The notes beneath the pieces were generated by a model. That model was not told the origin of the DNA. It searched no databases and saw only the letters and a list, made by a program, of their open reading frames with translations. From positions 328,937 to 392,936 of the forward strand of contig NMRB01000092.1 of NCBI GenBank assembly GCA_002633025.1: a stretch of DNA of 64,000 nt, in the 5' to 3' direction. The DNA comes from Notospermus geniculatus. Lineage: Eukaryota > Nemertea > Pilidiophora > Heteronemertea > Lineidae. Position numbers and translations under genes: made by a program. This document shows, piece after piece, positions 55,131 through 64,000 of the stretch (positions within the stretch are counted from its first letter, which is position 1; every line of letters begins with the position of its first letter).

Positions 55131-55566
55131 ACCATTTCATTTTGCTAAGAGAGTCCTTACCTTTTTCTGAAACAATCGACTTCCGGTGAAATAAATTGCT
55201 TGATCTTTCTCTAAACATATTCCCTGTTTACGACTTAGTTTGCATGAAAGGTTATTGTCGCCGGGAACGAAGTTGAATGTTGTGCATTTATTTAGGAGGA
55301 TGCACAGAAGGCTGCAGTATAAACACGATATGGATGGCCTGGATCCGAGATCTGGGTTGTTGAGGGCCTTGTGGCTAATAAGATGACTAAAACACGATTG
55401 TCTTATCATTTTCTCGTTTGTCATCGCGAAAAGCCTGTGACGAATCTGACATCTTGGTAAAGTGGTCAAAATACCTCTAGTGGATTCTGTCCAAAACGTC
55501 TTCTAGATCTCCTCATGCTTACAGAACATTCTGTCATCTCATTCCGAACCCACGTCCATATAAACG

Positions 55567-56318
55567 CACACTCATGGCCATAAATATTGCAACATAGGTT
55601 TTTTTTTCTGGATTTCTTTTATGCCTTTACTACTTTTACATCTATTTTCAAAGATACATGATGACAAAATATGTTTTTGGCCATACGGACTGAAAAATCT
55701 CACTGCTAATGAAAATATCAAGCCATGAAAAAGAAATATCAAAACAATGAAAATGACGAAATGTTCATAATGATACTGGATAAGTCTTCTCTTTTTGCAA
55801 TAATGAAGCCTGGTGATGAAGAAGGATTTACACGGAAAAAACTGAAAAATATCATGTGTGAAAAAAGTTATTTGATATTATCATCTATTTATGATATTAT
55901 CGAAAACTATCAGAAACTGAAAAATTGAGATTTTGCATGAGATTACAGTGCTGATGAAAAGCTGTCATCCCATTCTCAGCCATGCCAGTTTCATCCAATG
56001 AAAGGCCACAGTTATCAAGAAAACTGAACTTTTCTCCAAAAAAACACCGACTTTTTCACAAAATTAGACAATGAGTTTCCGTTGTCTCCATATTGGTAAA
56101 ACCTGGTTTAGTCTTGCACTTCAAATTTTTCGAGATATCAAATGGGTGATATTTTGATATTCTGATATTTTCCTGTTCACTTTTCTTGAAAACTTTTCGA
56201 ACCCACAGGTTTATAACACCTCAAAGTATCACATCCACATTTGGGAATCAAAGACTGATGAATGGCTACCGAGAAATAAAGAAAAAAAAAATCTTGCAAT
56301 ACTTATGGCCAGTGAGTG
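55567..56318. mobile_element. Tc1/mariner-type element, copy 2 of the 52225 family
   Basis: Same orientation and internal order as 52225-53014, sharing TTTACTACTTTTACATCTA and AAAATATCAAGCCATGAAAA. The right end GGCCAGTGAGTG is followed by TA; the left end has decayed. Confidence 0.75.
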
Positions 56319-56336
56319 TACGTAGCCGAGGTAACT

Positions 56337-56486
56337 AGGGCCGTATGCACCAAGCGAAGATTACCTTGAACTCGAGTTGAGCCACAACTTTTCCACTGTC
56401 ACGTCATGCCCTGGCAAACATGAACAATTAAAAACTTGTGGCTTAACCTGAGTTCAAGATAATCTTCGTTTGGTGCATACCGCCCT
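56337..56486. mobile_element. 150-bp hairpin element
   Basis: The arms AGGGCCGTATGCACCAAGCG and its near complement continue through CTTGAACTC and AGCCACAA; each arm is about 50 bp. Confidence 0.8.
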
Positions 56487-56711
56487 ACATGTGTAAGTGG
56501 GAGTATGGTGGTTTGGCTAGTAATAATACATGTACCGGTAGTTAGAATACTTGGACTAGTAATAATATTTGGCAGTCGGTCTACGTGCCGTAACTGATGA
56601 AAATGATTTTAAGAGGGCACTCAAAATATGTTTTATTCTCTAACTCATCCTGCTCCTTTTAATCCTGTCACTACAATGTATTATCTTGTCTTAATGTTTT
56701 ATTCTCTTGAA

Positions 56712-57304
56712 GGGTTATGTAAAGTGACTCGAAATCTGGAATTCTTGACGCAAACAATCTAACTGCGCATTAAGGCCACAAAAAAAATCTTTAGTTTAGC
56801 ATCAGCGCCCGCCTCGAATTTTCTCGCCGCCTCAATTTTTTTGGAAGATGTTTTTTTCAAAAAAAAATTTTTTTTCAAAAAAAATTTTTTCTTCAATTTT
56901 TTCTCGCATTATAATGTTCTCTGTCAAAAAGTGTGATTTTCTTGTCTACACATACCTTTTCCAGGGTGACTCAGATATGTATTTTTTGAATAAAAACCTT
57001 TTTCGAGTTAATACTAAGGATTTGTCTATTGTATGGTAAATGGTGCAATGCTTCCAAGCTCTCTTTCCATGATCACAGCCCATTTCAGTATTTAAAAAAA
57101 AACCTCCTCCCTCCTCACTTTTTACAAGTTTGACTGATGCTAAACTAAACATTTTTTTATGTGGCCTAAATGGAGAAAATAAGGCTCGGGCACCTCCTTA
57201 TGACTGCTCCCTAGGGCCCCCGAGCCTTGTTTTCCAAATTTAGTGTGCAGTTAGCCAGATTTTTTGCGTAAAAAATCGAGATTTCGAGTCACTTTACATA
57301 AACC
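56712..57304. mobile_element. 593-bp element with double nested inverted arms
   Basis: The outer arms start GGTTATGTAAAGTGACTCG. Inner arms (AGGCCACAAAAAAAATC / TTAGTTTAGCATCAG) lie at 56771-56810 and 57130-57172. The centre contains a low-complexity T/A tract (56830-56900) and a repeat also present at 60175-60300 (CAATGCTTC-AAGCTCTCTTTC). Confidence 0.75.
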
Positions 57305-58249
57305 TTAATTGTTTTACATAGTTTCTAATTACTATTATCTATGTAAACATGGTAAATGGCTTTGAGCGATTTCTAATTTGGTAAGGGCACTATAAAATAT
57401 GGTAATAACTCACGCAGTGAGCCGCGAAGCGGCTCACGAAGTGAGTCTAATGGTTACGTGTGTGTAAAAAAATCTACAAAATTCAATGGAAAAATCAATA
57501 CAGAGATGTGTGATGTGTGTAGTCCGTGAATCTCAACACCTTGACGCAATATGGCGATTTTGTGGATGTCGTAAACCATCATCCTTTCCGCCGCGGCCGG
57601 ATCAGCCGTCCGCCGCGTCACGTCACGACGTCACGTCACGGTGCGCGGCGTCACGAAAAACATCATTTGCAGGAACATGCCTAGAGGCCAGCCGGCCGCA
57701 GGCCTCAAAAGGGGGGTCTGGGGGTCTCCCCCAGAAAGGGGGGGGGGGTTCGGGGGTCTCCCCCCAATTAGGTAACGGCTGCGTGAGTTCACGAGATCAC
57801 TGATCTTTACATATTGATAATAATAACTATGAATATCGGCATATTGTTCCACAATAGTGAGGTCAAAATCCACACACCATGTTGTCGATTGATTTAGGTC
57901 TACTGTTTGGTCACATTCTCCTCTGACGTATCAATTTACAGTTAGGCCTACTAGGCAGTGACAGACTGGCGCAAAAGTAACGCGTCGGGAAAGCGTTCAT
58001 CCAATCAGGGAGGCGGTATCACGGACCGAAGAATCTGATTGGCGGAACGCCGCGTAAGCGCCACTCTGTCGCCGGCTTTATATTTGTCGTTGCAATTGAC
58101 GAAATACCATTTCCGCGGACCGATCATTCTGCAACCGCTTGGTTGAAGTGACGTCGATGCCCTAATCCCTGATGCTATCAGGGCCCTGAGCACTCTGCTA
58201 TCAGGGCCCTGAACCCTGATAGTATCAGGGATGCCTGATGCCCTGAGCC
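57305..58249. other. GC-rich and low-complexity sequence, no gene
   Basis: It contains the double hairpin CAGTGAGCCGCGAAGCGG/CTCACGAAGTGAG near 57412-57445, CACGTCACG repeats near 57610-57650, G- and C-runs at 57700-57770, and several CCTGATA/TATCAGGG palindromes at 58155-58255. Confidence 0.5.
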
Positions 58250-58530
58250 CTGATAGCCGAGTCGACATCACGTCCGCTCAGCAAGCGGCAGGTCCCGGGT
58301 TCGAATCCAGCCCGGGCTGTGTGAGATCTTTCCCGGCTCTTCAGGTCCGTCGCATGACAGTAAGCCGTGGTGCCTTTGTAGCTTGTTTCTTTGCAAGGGC
58401 AAGTAAAAGACCCCATCCAAATTAGGAAATGAGTAGCTTGGCATGGCCTCATCCGTACTTATCAGGGCCAATAATGCTATGCTGTCGGCCCTGACGAGCA
58501 TCGACGTATTTGATTTTTTCAAAAAATCAA
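58250..58530 (+). mobile_element. tRNA-derived SINE
   Basis: GATAGCCGAGTCGAC (weak A box) and CGGGTTCGAATCCAG (strong B box, 58297-58310) are followed by a body with CTTATCAGGGCCAATAATGC, part of which recurs at 32875-32955 in inverse relation. A CGTATTTGATTTTTTCAAA hairpin closes it near 58503-58540. Confidence 0.65.
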
Positions 58531-58540
58531 ATACGTCGAT

Positions 58541-60329
58541 GCTCGCTCAGATGAAGAACGTCATACTGCTCTACTTCTTGCTGATGAAACATTCCGAGAA
58601 GTGATTAAAGCGATGTACGCGAGCTCTGCAGTACTGCACATCGATGAGTTCCTCTATTTCCCGTATGGCGGCAGCACTACAGTTCAGATTGGAATTCCAA
58701 GTAGGTCATCTCATTATAATACTACGGAATTTACTATGACCAATCAGCAGCAAGGGGAGTGACATGAGTGACAGGGATGCCGACGGCGACGATTCTATGA
58801 GTCATCCGCAAAAACATGCGAAGGATGGTGTTGGCCGGGGGGGGGGGGGCAACGACGTTCAGGAGGTAAACTGCTAAGTCCTCATTAGTGGTACAACAAT
58901 TTCCTGTCTTCACACGCCGCCATCTGACTAAACTTGCAGCAGTGAGGCGAATTCTCTGGTCGGTCTCCTCACACGTCGGTTTTTTCGGCGCCGTGTTTCT
59001 TGTTAGTCTCGTCGATCTCGTTCTCGGAAATCCCCGTGAGATTTTGAAATTTTTCCGGCAATAAACACCTATGTCGCCCAAATTTATTGAAATAATATTA
59101 ATAAAAGGTTTTTCATGAACGTTTTATTGTATAAAACGTCATCGAGACCGTAATTTGATGGTTCAAAGATGCTAGAAATCACACGAGATCAGTTTCAAGA
59201 ATCACGCCAGCTATGAATGAAATTGGGGAGCTGACGCGGGTCGCGATAGTTGAACGAGATTTCATTTTCAACCTCGCGCGTACATCGGTTTAAGGGTGAA
59301 TCGTCCACACGCCATGGTGGGACGCATTACATTACATCCCTTAGGCTCCGCCGACCCATCGGACCCCTGTGAAACCCGTTTCAGCGGGGGCGGAGAGATG
59401 TTGATTTAGGCCCTATCCTATTGTTTTCCTTCTCTGCCTAATTTATAGGAAAATGGAAAAGAGGTTTGTGCATTGTCTAAATGTTCACCAGTTGAACAGA
59501 AAATGCTTTTTATATAAAAAACAACACTTTTAAATTTTCAAATCCGATGAATAATAATGGCTTTACAATGCTAAATTTGTAGCATGTTTGGGCGTAACCA
59601 TTATGCATTCCCCCTTTCTTTGATACAAATGGCTCACTTATAACCAGAGCGGTGCAAGGTGCAATTAGGTCAGTGGCTCAGATCAACCAGCTGATGTAAG
59701 ATTATGTAAAATGAGTCAACGTGGGAAGGTGTACTTCTGCAACAAATTTTCGAAGGCCTCGTTTACCAAATGCGGGGAAAATGAATCACAAGGGTATTGG
59801 TCCACGCCGACAAAATGTAGATGCGACAAAGCAATAGTGAGCTTTCGCAAGCGCCTGGTTAGGCCATACGACAACGTTTATCTATTGTTTATCTATTGTT
59901 TTTTTTCTCGATTTTTCCTCCCTGTTTCACCATTTTACAACAAACTCTGACGATCCTCAATAGGGAACCCCGATCACGCAGACCACGCGAGAATATACGC
60001 GTGGGTTTGAACTGATAGTACACCGACGCCACCTATTATTCATGACGATTCAAGGTGTGATTGGCCGTGCTTGGTGAACCGCATCTCTCGAACAATGAGC
60101 TTCTATAGGTGTCACGTCTGCTCTATCAGTCTCACGTGACCAATTGGCGCTCCCCATTTAGCCATCGACTCGTGCTTGTACTTTTTGAAATAAAACCCTT
60201 TTTGAGTTCCTAAGGGTTTGTTCATTGTATGATTAGGGCTGCAATGCTTCAAAGCTCTCTTTCGATGACCACATTTTAGTATGAAAGCTCTCTTTCGATG
60301 ACCACATTTTAGTATGAACGTAAAATAAA
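58541..60329. other. No gene seen; scattered small repeats
   Basis: It includes a G-run (58838-58848), half of the 41400 palindrome (59842-59890), and GAAAGCTCTCTTTCGATGACC twice in tandem at about 60255-60312. No supported exon. Confidence 0.4.
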
Positions 60330-60530
60330 AAAACAAGCCTAACGGCAACAACGGTTCGCTGGCATGAGGCCGAGGGCGAGGGGCATTGTAAATATCAGTC
60401 AGCGCATGGAGGTGTAAGTATACCTCCATGGTCAGCGCCACCATCGATGGCCACAGAAACCAGGCTTGTCTGGCCATGCTTATCAGCCCGGCTTATCAGG
60501 AAGTTGTTATTATTGGAAGCCACGAGCATC
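60330..60530 (+). repeat. First part of the dispersed 780-bp unit
   Basis: Reverse complement of about 45955-46147. The remainder of the unit appears at 62305-62705; the interval between holds a LINE end and other insertions. Confidence 0.7.
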
Positions 60531-60899
60531 CCATTAAAGACGTCCTGGGACAACACCACTGACATCTACATCGGTATGGGGGACAAAATATTGTGTTACC
60601 AAAACATTTTCATAGTGGAATAGAATGGATTAATAGTGACCAAAGTTCCAATATGATCGATTTGAAATAAAAAATTGTATGTAATCTTTCATATGAAATT
60701 AATCAGAGTTCAAGGTTTCCTCTATTAACCGTGTGGTGGCAGCACATACTTGGGCTTCTGTAACAGTAGCTGATACGAGTCTGTGTGAAAATCTCGAGAC
60801 ATGTTTTTGAAAAAATTTTGGGGTGAATGTGTTGCAACGTTTATGCAGTAGGTAGCCCACATGATTGTTGTACTATCATGTCTTAAAGGACGCTCAAAT

Positions 60900-61672
60900 C
60901 GGACTTGCATAGAAGAAATATAATTAATTCTCCGGTGTGTGATTGTGGTACTGCTTCAGAGACCTATGTCCATTACTTCCTGCACTGTCCATTGTGTATG
61001 TTTCCTAGGGTGAAGCTCTTCCAAAGTATTAGTGTTCAATTGAACATTACTCCTGCTGACATTACTCGAATTAGCGATCAAAACTTGATTGCAATGCTGA
61101 CCAAGAATCCTTTTGCTTTCGATGCCACTTTTCAATATATCTCCGAAACCAAGAGGCTTTCTTAATTTGTCCGCCGAGTTGGCTGACGACTGCTTCCCTT
61201 TTGTTCATAGCAATTGTAAATTCCTTTTCTATCTCTTGTGGAGGCACTCGCCATTCATCTCAGCTCGACAATTTCCTTGTTTACTTTTGAAAGTGTTGTC
61301 AAAGAGGTTTTCTTAATTTCTCCGCCCGAGTTGGCTGACGACTGCTTCCCTTTTGTTCATAGCAATTGTAAATTCCTTTTCTATTTGTGGAGGCACTCGT
61401 CATTCATCTCTGCTCGACAATTTCCTTGTTCAATTTTATTGTCGGATGGCATTGTTTCATCACTACCATTTCGCTTCAGGACATGGTTACTTCTTTCACC
61501 TTCCACTAGCTTTTGGGCCTTTCACTTCATAACAGTAATGTATCATATTCATCACTCACTACTTTGTGTTTCATTGTTCCGCCTAATCGTCGTCATGTAG
61601 CGAGTGGGTAGCCATAATGCACTTCTCGCGCGGCACCCACTCTGTAAACTTGTTAATAAATAAATAAATAAA
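60900..61672 (+). pseudogene. 5'-truncated LINE, C-terminal zinc-finger region and tail
   Basis: The frame 60905-61165 reads VCDCGTASETYVHYFLHCPL, the C-x-C-G...E...H-x4-C motif of LINE reverse transcriptases, and ends in FQYISETKRLS. The 3' untranslated region follows, with an imperfect 150-bp tandem duplication (GAGTTGGCTGACGACTGC at 61174 and 61328), and the element ends in an ATAA repeat (61653-61672). It is cut at the 5' side near 60900. Confidence 0.75.
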
Positions 61673-61922
61673 GGAGCTGGACGTCCAAGTTGTAAACACT
61701 CACTCACTGGTTCTCTATCCACGCGAAGCCTGCGGTGCTGCCACCTATTGTCGGTGATATGTACTGACGTGAATATCGTGAGTGAGTTGCATTGGACCGG
61801 GCACCAGTCTAACGATCACGGGGGGCTACTGGTGCTGGCACCTTCACGAAGGAATAAAACTAGTTTTGCCGACCACTGTTTGTAAACAAACTGGTTTGTT
61901 TACAACTTGGACGTCGAACTCC
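61673..61922. mobile_element. 250-bp inverted-repeat element directly after the LINE tail
   Basis: GGAGCTGGACGTCCAAGT and TTGTAAAC on the left return inverted at 61898-61922. The centre is non-coding. Confidence 0.65.
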
Positions 61923-62304
61923 TCTAAAGGCATTCCGATTAGTTCCCGGATCCAGTATATTTTACAATTTTTTTTCATCAAATAGAAAATGCATTGGAAA
62001 TCCATGGTGGTCTTGTCCCTATTAGGCTGCGTATCCAAGGCTGTTCGCTTGTGCACTTTTTCCCTGTTCCGTGTTCGCTTGTGACCTTGTGACACGTCAC
62101 AAAGAGAATGAACACTTGATTTGCTCACTGGCAGTTCCCATAGGGCACAAGGCCAGGTCCCATCGCATTGTCCTAACGGCACGAGTCCACGGAACAAGGG
62201 AAATTCCACAAGGGAACTGCCTACTCGGCCTTATACATGTACTTCCCCTGAGTAACTGTAAGTCGACTGTGGTGAGACCTGTGCCTTGCTATGTTTATTA
62301 TGGT

Positions 62305-62705
62305 GGCCTAGTTCATCCATAAACACACGATCGATGTACGGGCCCAGTGCTCGCGAAGTGTACACACCGGTCAGTAAGAATGGCCAACAAGACTGTTCGA
62401 ATCCACGTATTTGAATTATCTTAGTTATCAATTAAGCTTGGAAATTGTTGATACACATAAAAGAATGAGTTGAAGTATAGCACCTTACCTGATGAACAGT
62501 TAGTAAAGGTATCACAACGCGTCAAACTTCTCAAGTGATGAAATGAATGTCGACCATTTTTACTGTGCAACACTGATCCCCTGCCTTTTACAGCCGCTCC
62601 GCTATTGGCCTACAATACAATAGGCCTCAAGGAGAGAGGACCGGCATGAAAATGCATCAAAATAATCTCGTCATTTTGGTCCAAAAATCGTCCAAAAACA
62701 CCAGA
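62305..62705 (+). repeat. Second part of the dispersed 780-bp unit
   Basis: Reverse complement of 45540-45905; part also at 20870-21050. The words CAGCCGCTCCGCTAT and ATAATCTCGTCATTT are shared. Confidence 0.7.
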
Positions 62706-62782
62706 GCCCGGTTGCACAAAACTCACGATAGCGCTGACTTGATGCTAACGCTAACTTTATTTTAAATGACGAAAAAATCCAG

Positions 62783-63172
62783 GCCATGTCGATTTAGAGG
62801 AATCAGAGGAATCGGAGGAATCAGAGGAAAATTCAGTCTGTAGCCCATCAGTCACAGACAATCACATGACTATCATGTACTAAATATATAAACACAGCTA
62901 CGTGGTTGTGTAAACGTCATAACAGCTTTAGTGGAACTTGCAATTCGGCCCTTTTCTCCTAAAGTGCTGGCTTTCGGCCCTCAAGTCATTTTAACTGTTT
63001 TATCACCAACCTCGATGATGATGAGTTTATTATAACAACTCAATAGCCAAGGAAATGTTATGAATTAACTATTCTGATAATTTTATATTTTACATGTACG
63101 GTATCTTATGGTGATTTTCTGGATTTTCCAGCCCGATTCCTCTGATTCCTCTGATTCCTCTAAATCGACATG
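62783..63172. mobile_element. 390-bp fold-back element with GAGGAATCA arms
   Basis: GGCCATGTCGATTTAGAGG followed by three to four GAGGAATCA repeats on the left; the reverse complement ends at 63172. The centre is AT-rich and non-coding. Confidence 0.8.
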
Positions 63173-63185
63173 GCCAACCATTGTC

Positions 63186-63550
63186 TTTTTAGCTCAGCTT
63201 TCAGCTGAGCTAGTCATATGTATACTGAGTGGCGTCCGTCTGTGTGTCGTCCGTGAAACTGGCACGTTTCGCAACCGCAAGGCCCAGGGTCATGAAAGTT
63301 GGTGAAGAGGTAGGCCCTAGGAAGGACACGAAACAGAACCAAAAAAAATTGCGATTTGACCTACATTATGTCCTCCAGGGGGCTTTTTCCGTAAAATGGA
63401 AAACCAATATATCAAATAGAAAAGCAATATATCAAATAGAAATTGACAGGGTATGGAGCTTGATTTTTGATGCACCAAGTGCGATGGTAATTAATTCGAA
63501 ATTTGTTCTCCAGGGGGCGCTAGCTGACAAAATAGAAACAGCACTGTTTG
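63186..63550 (+). repeat. Interspersed repeat with AGCTCAG head, short copy
   Basis: It opens with the hairpin TTTTTAGCTCAGCTTTCAGC and GTCCGTCTGTG-type sequence, then CTCCAGGGGGC twice. Same family layout as 8551-9330. The remaining sequence to 64000 shows no recognisable gene. Confidence 0.7.
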
Positions 63551-64000
63551 AATTTCCCGCGCCAGTTACTTTGACATGTTGGATGCTCTTTTGTTCAAGG
63601 AATGAGGAATCATGGGAAATGTGGTGGTGCTTGCACAAAGTGAATATCGAGATGAAATACCTATGATAATGGCATAAAATCCCTATGATCATACACAATC
63701 GCCTTATGAAATCATACATGAGTGCTATTTTAGAGTATCATCAATTAATAACTGAAAGTATTTTGCACCAAAACTACACGAATGGGTTGGAAATGTGGCA
63801 ATATATATCAGGAAAAATTCGCAGTGATCGAACCGAGCAAGCGTTCTCGGCTTCGTGCACAGTCATTCCAAGTCTTCGACTTGGGCTGCTTTCATAGCCT
63901 GCTGCCTTAAAAATTGCTAACATTTCACACATTTTGATTATTTAATACATATTTAGTCTGATTGGTACCATTATCGACGAAGGGATATGAGAATTTTGAT

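Overview
The window is animal nuclear DNA with no prokaryotic or viral layout. Coding density is very low. Nearly every kilobase carries an inverted-repeat DNA transposon, and there are tRNA-derived SINE heads, 5'-truncated LINE ends, a Penelope-type fragment and one assembly gap (16159-16643). The frequent TAGGCCTA and ACATGTAC words, and an ISL2EU-type transposon, suggest a marine invertebrate, perhaps an invertebrate deuterostome such as an echinoderm, hemichordate or lancelet. That assignment is an inference from composition, not a database match.

Layout. Positions 104-10425 and 33358-40425 are two diverged, collinear, same-strand copies of one segment. They are broken differently by insertions and deletions, so each serves as an empty-site control for the other. 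Both copies hold a minus-strand terminal exon of a secreted, cysteine-containing protein (6554-7070 and 36705-37280); the second has a premature stop and a 3' frameshift. Positions 10858-12680 are a mosaic of direct and inverted modules. Positions 13320-17580 hold a decayed ISL2EU-like transposon: a THAP-domain transposase N-terminus on the plus strand, a SWIM zinc finger plus YqaJ nuclease on the minus strand, and between them a short piece of the DDE catalytic domain in the wrong orientation. A SINE and a 36-bp satellite sit inside it. Positions 17640-32541 are mostly non-coding: a tandem repeat rich in TGACCTTGA, a 2.2-kb element with 370-bp inverted arms, a Penelope-like GIY-YIG fragment, two related elements with 9-bp target duplications, and a large 328-residue open exon at 28559-29580.

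Positions 34343-35883 are a 5'-truncated LINE. Positions 41400-43050 hold another LINE end interrupted by a 628-bp element with perfect 36-bp terminal repeats. Positions 43876-46402 are a shattered relative of the 28559 gene. Positions 46408-48500 are four elements end to end, three of them of one TTAA-associated family. Two further large open minus-strand exons of about 1 kb lie at 48553-49620 and 53134-54100. Positions 51237-57304 contain several elements flanked by TA. Positions 58250-64000 hold a SINE, a LINE end and more fold-back elements.

The most gene-like content is three long, unspliced minus-strand reading frames (328, 344 and 316 residues). They are rich in aromatic and beta-strand-like segments and I do not recognise them. 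They may belong to one fast-evolving family, and a fourth, broken copy of the first lies at 43876-46402. Everything else is best read as repeat biology: nested insertions, fold-back structures and copies that expose each other's boundaries.
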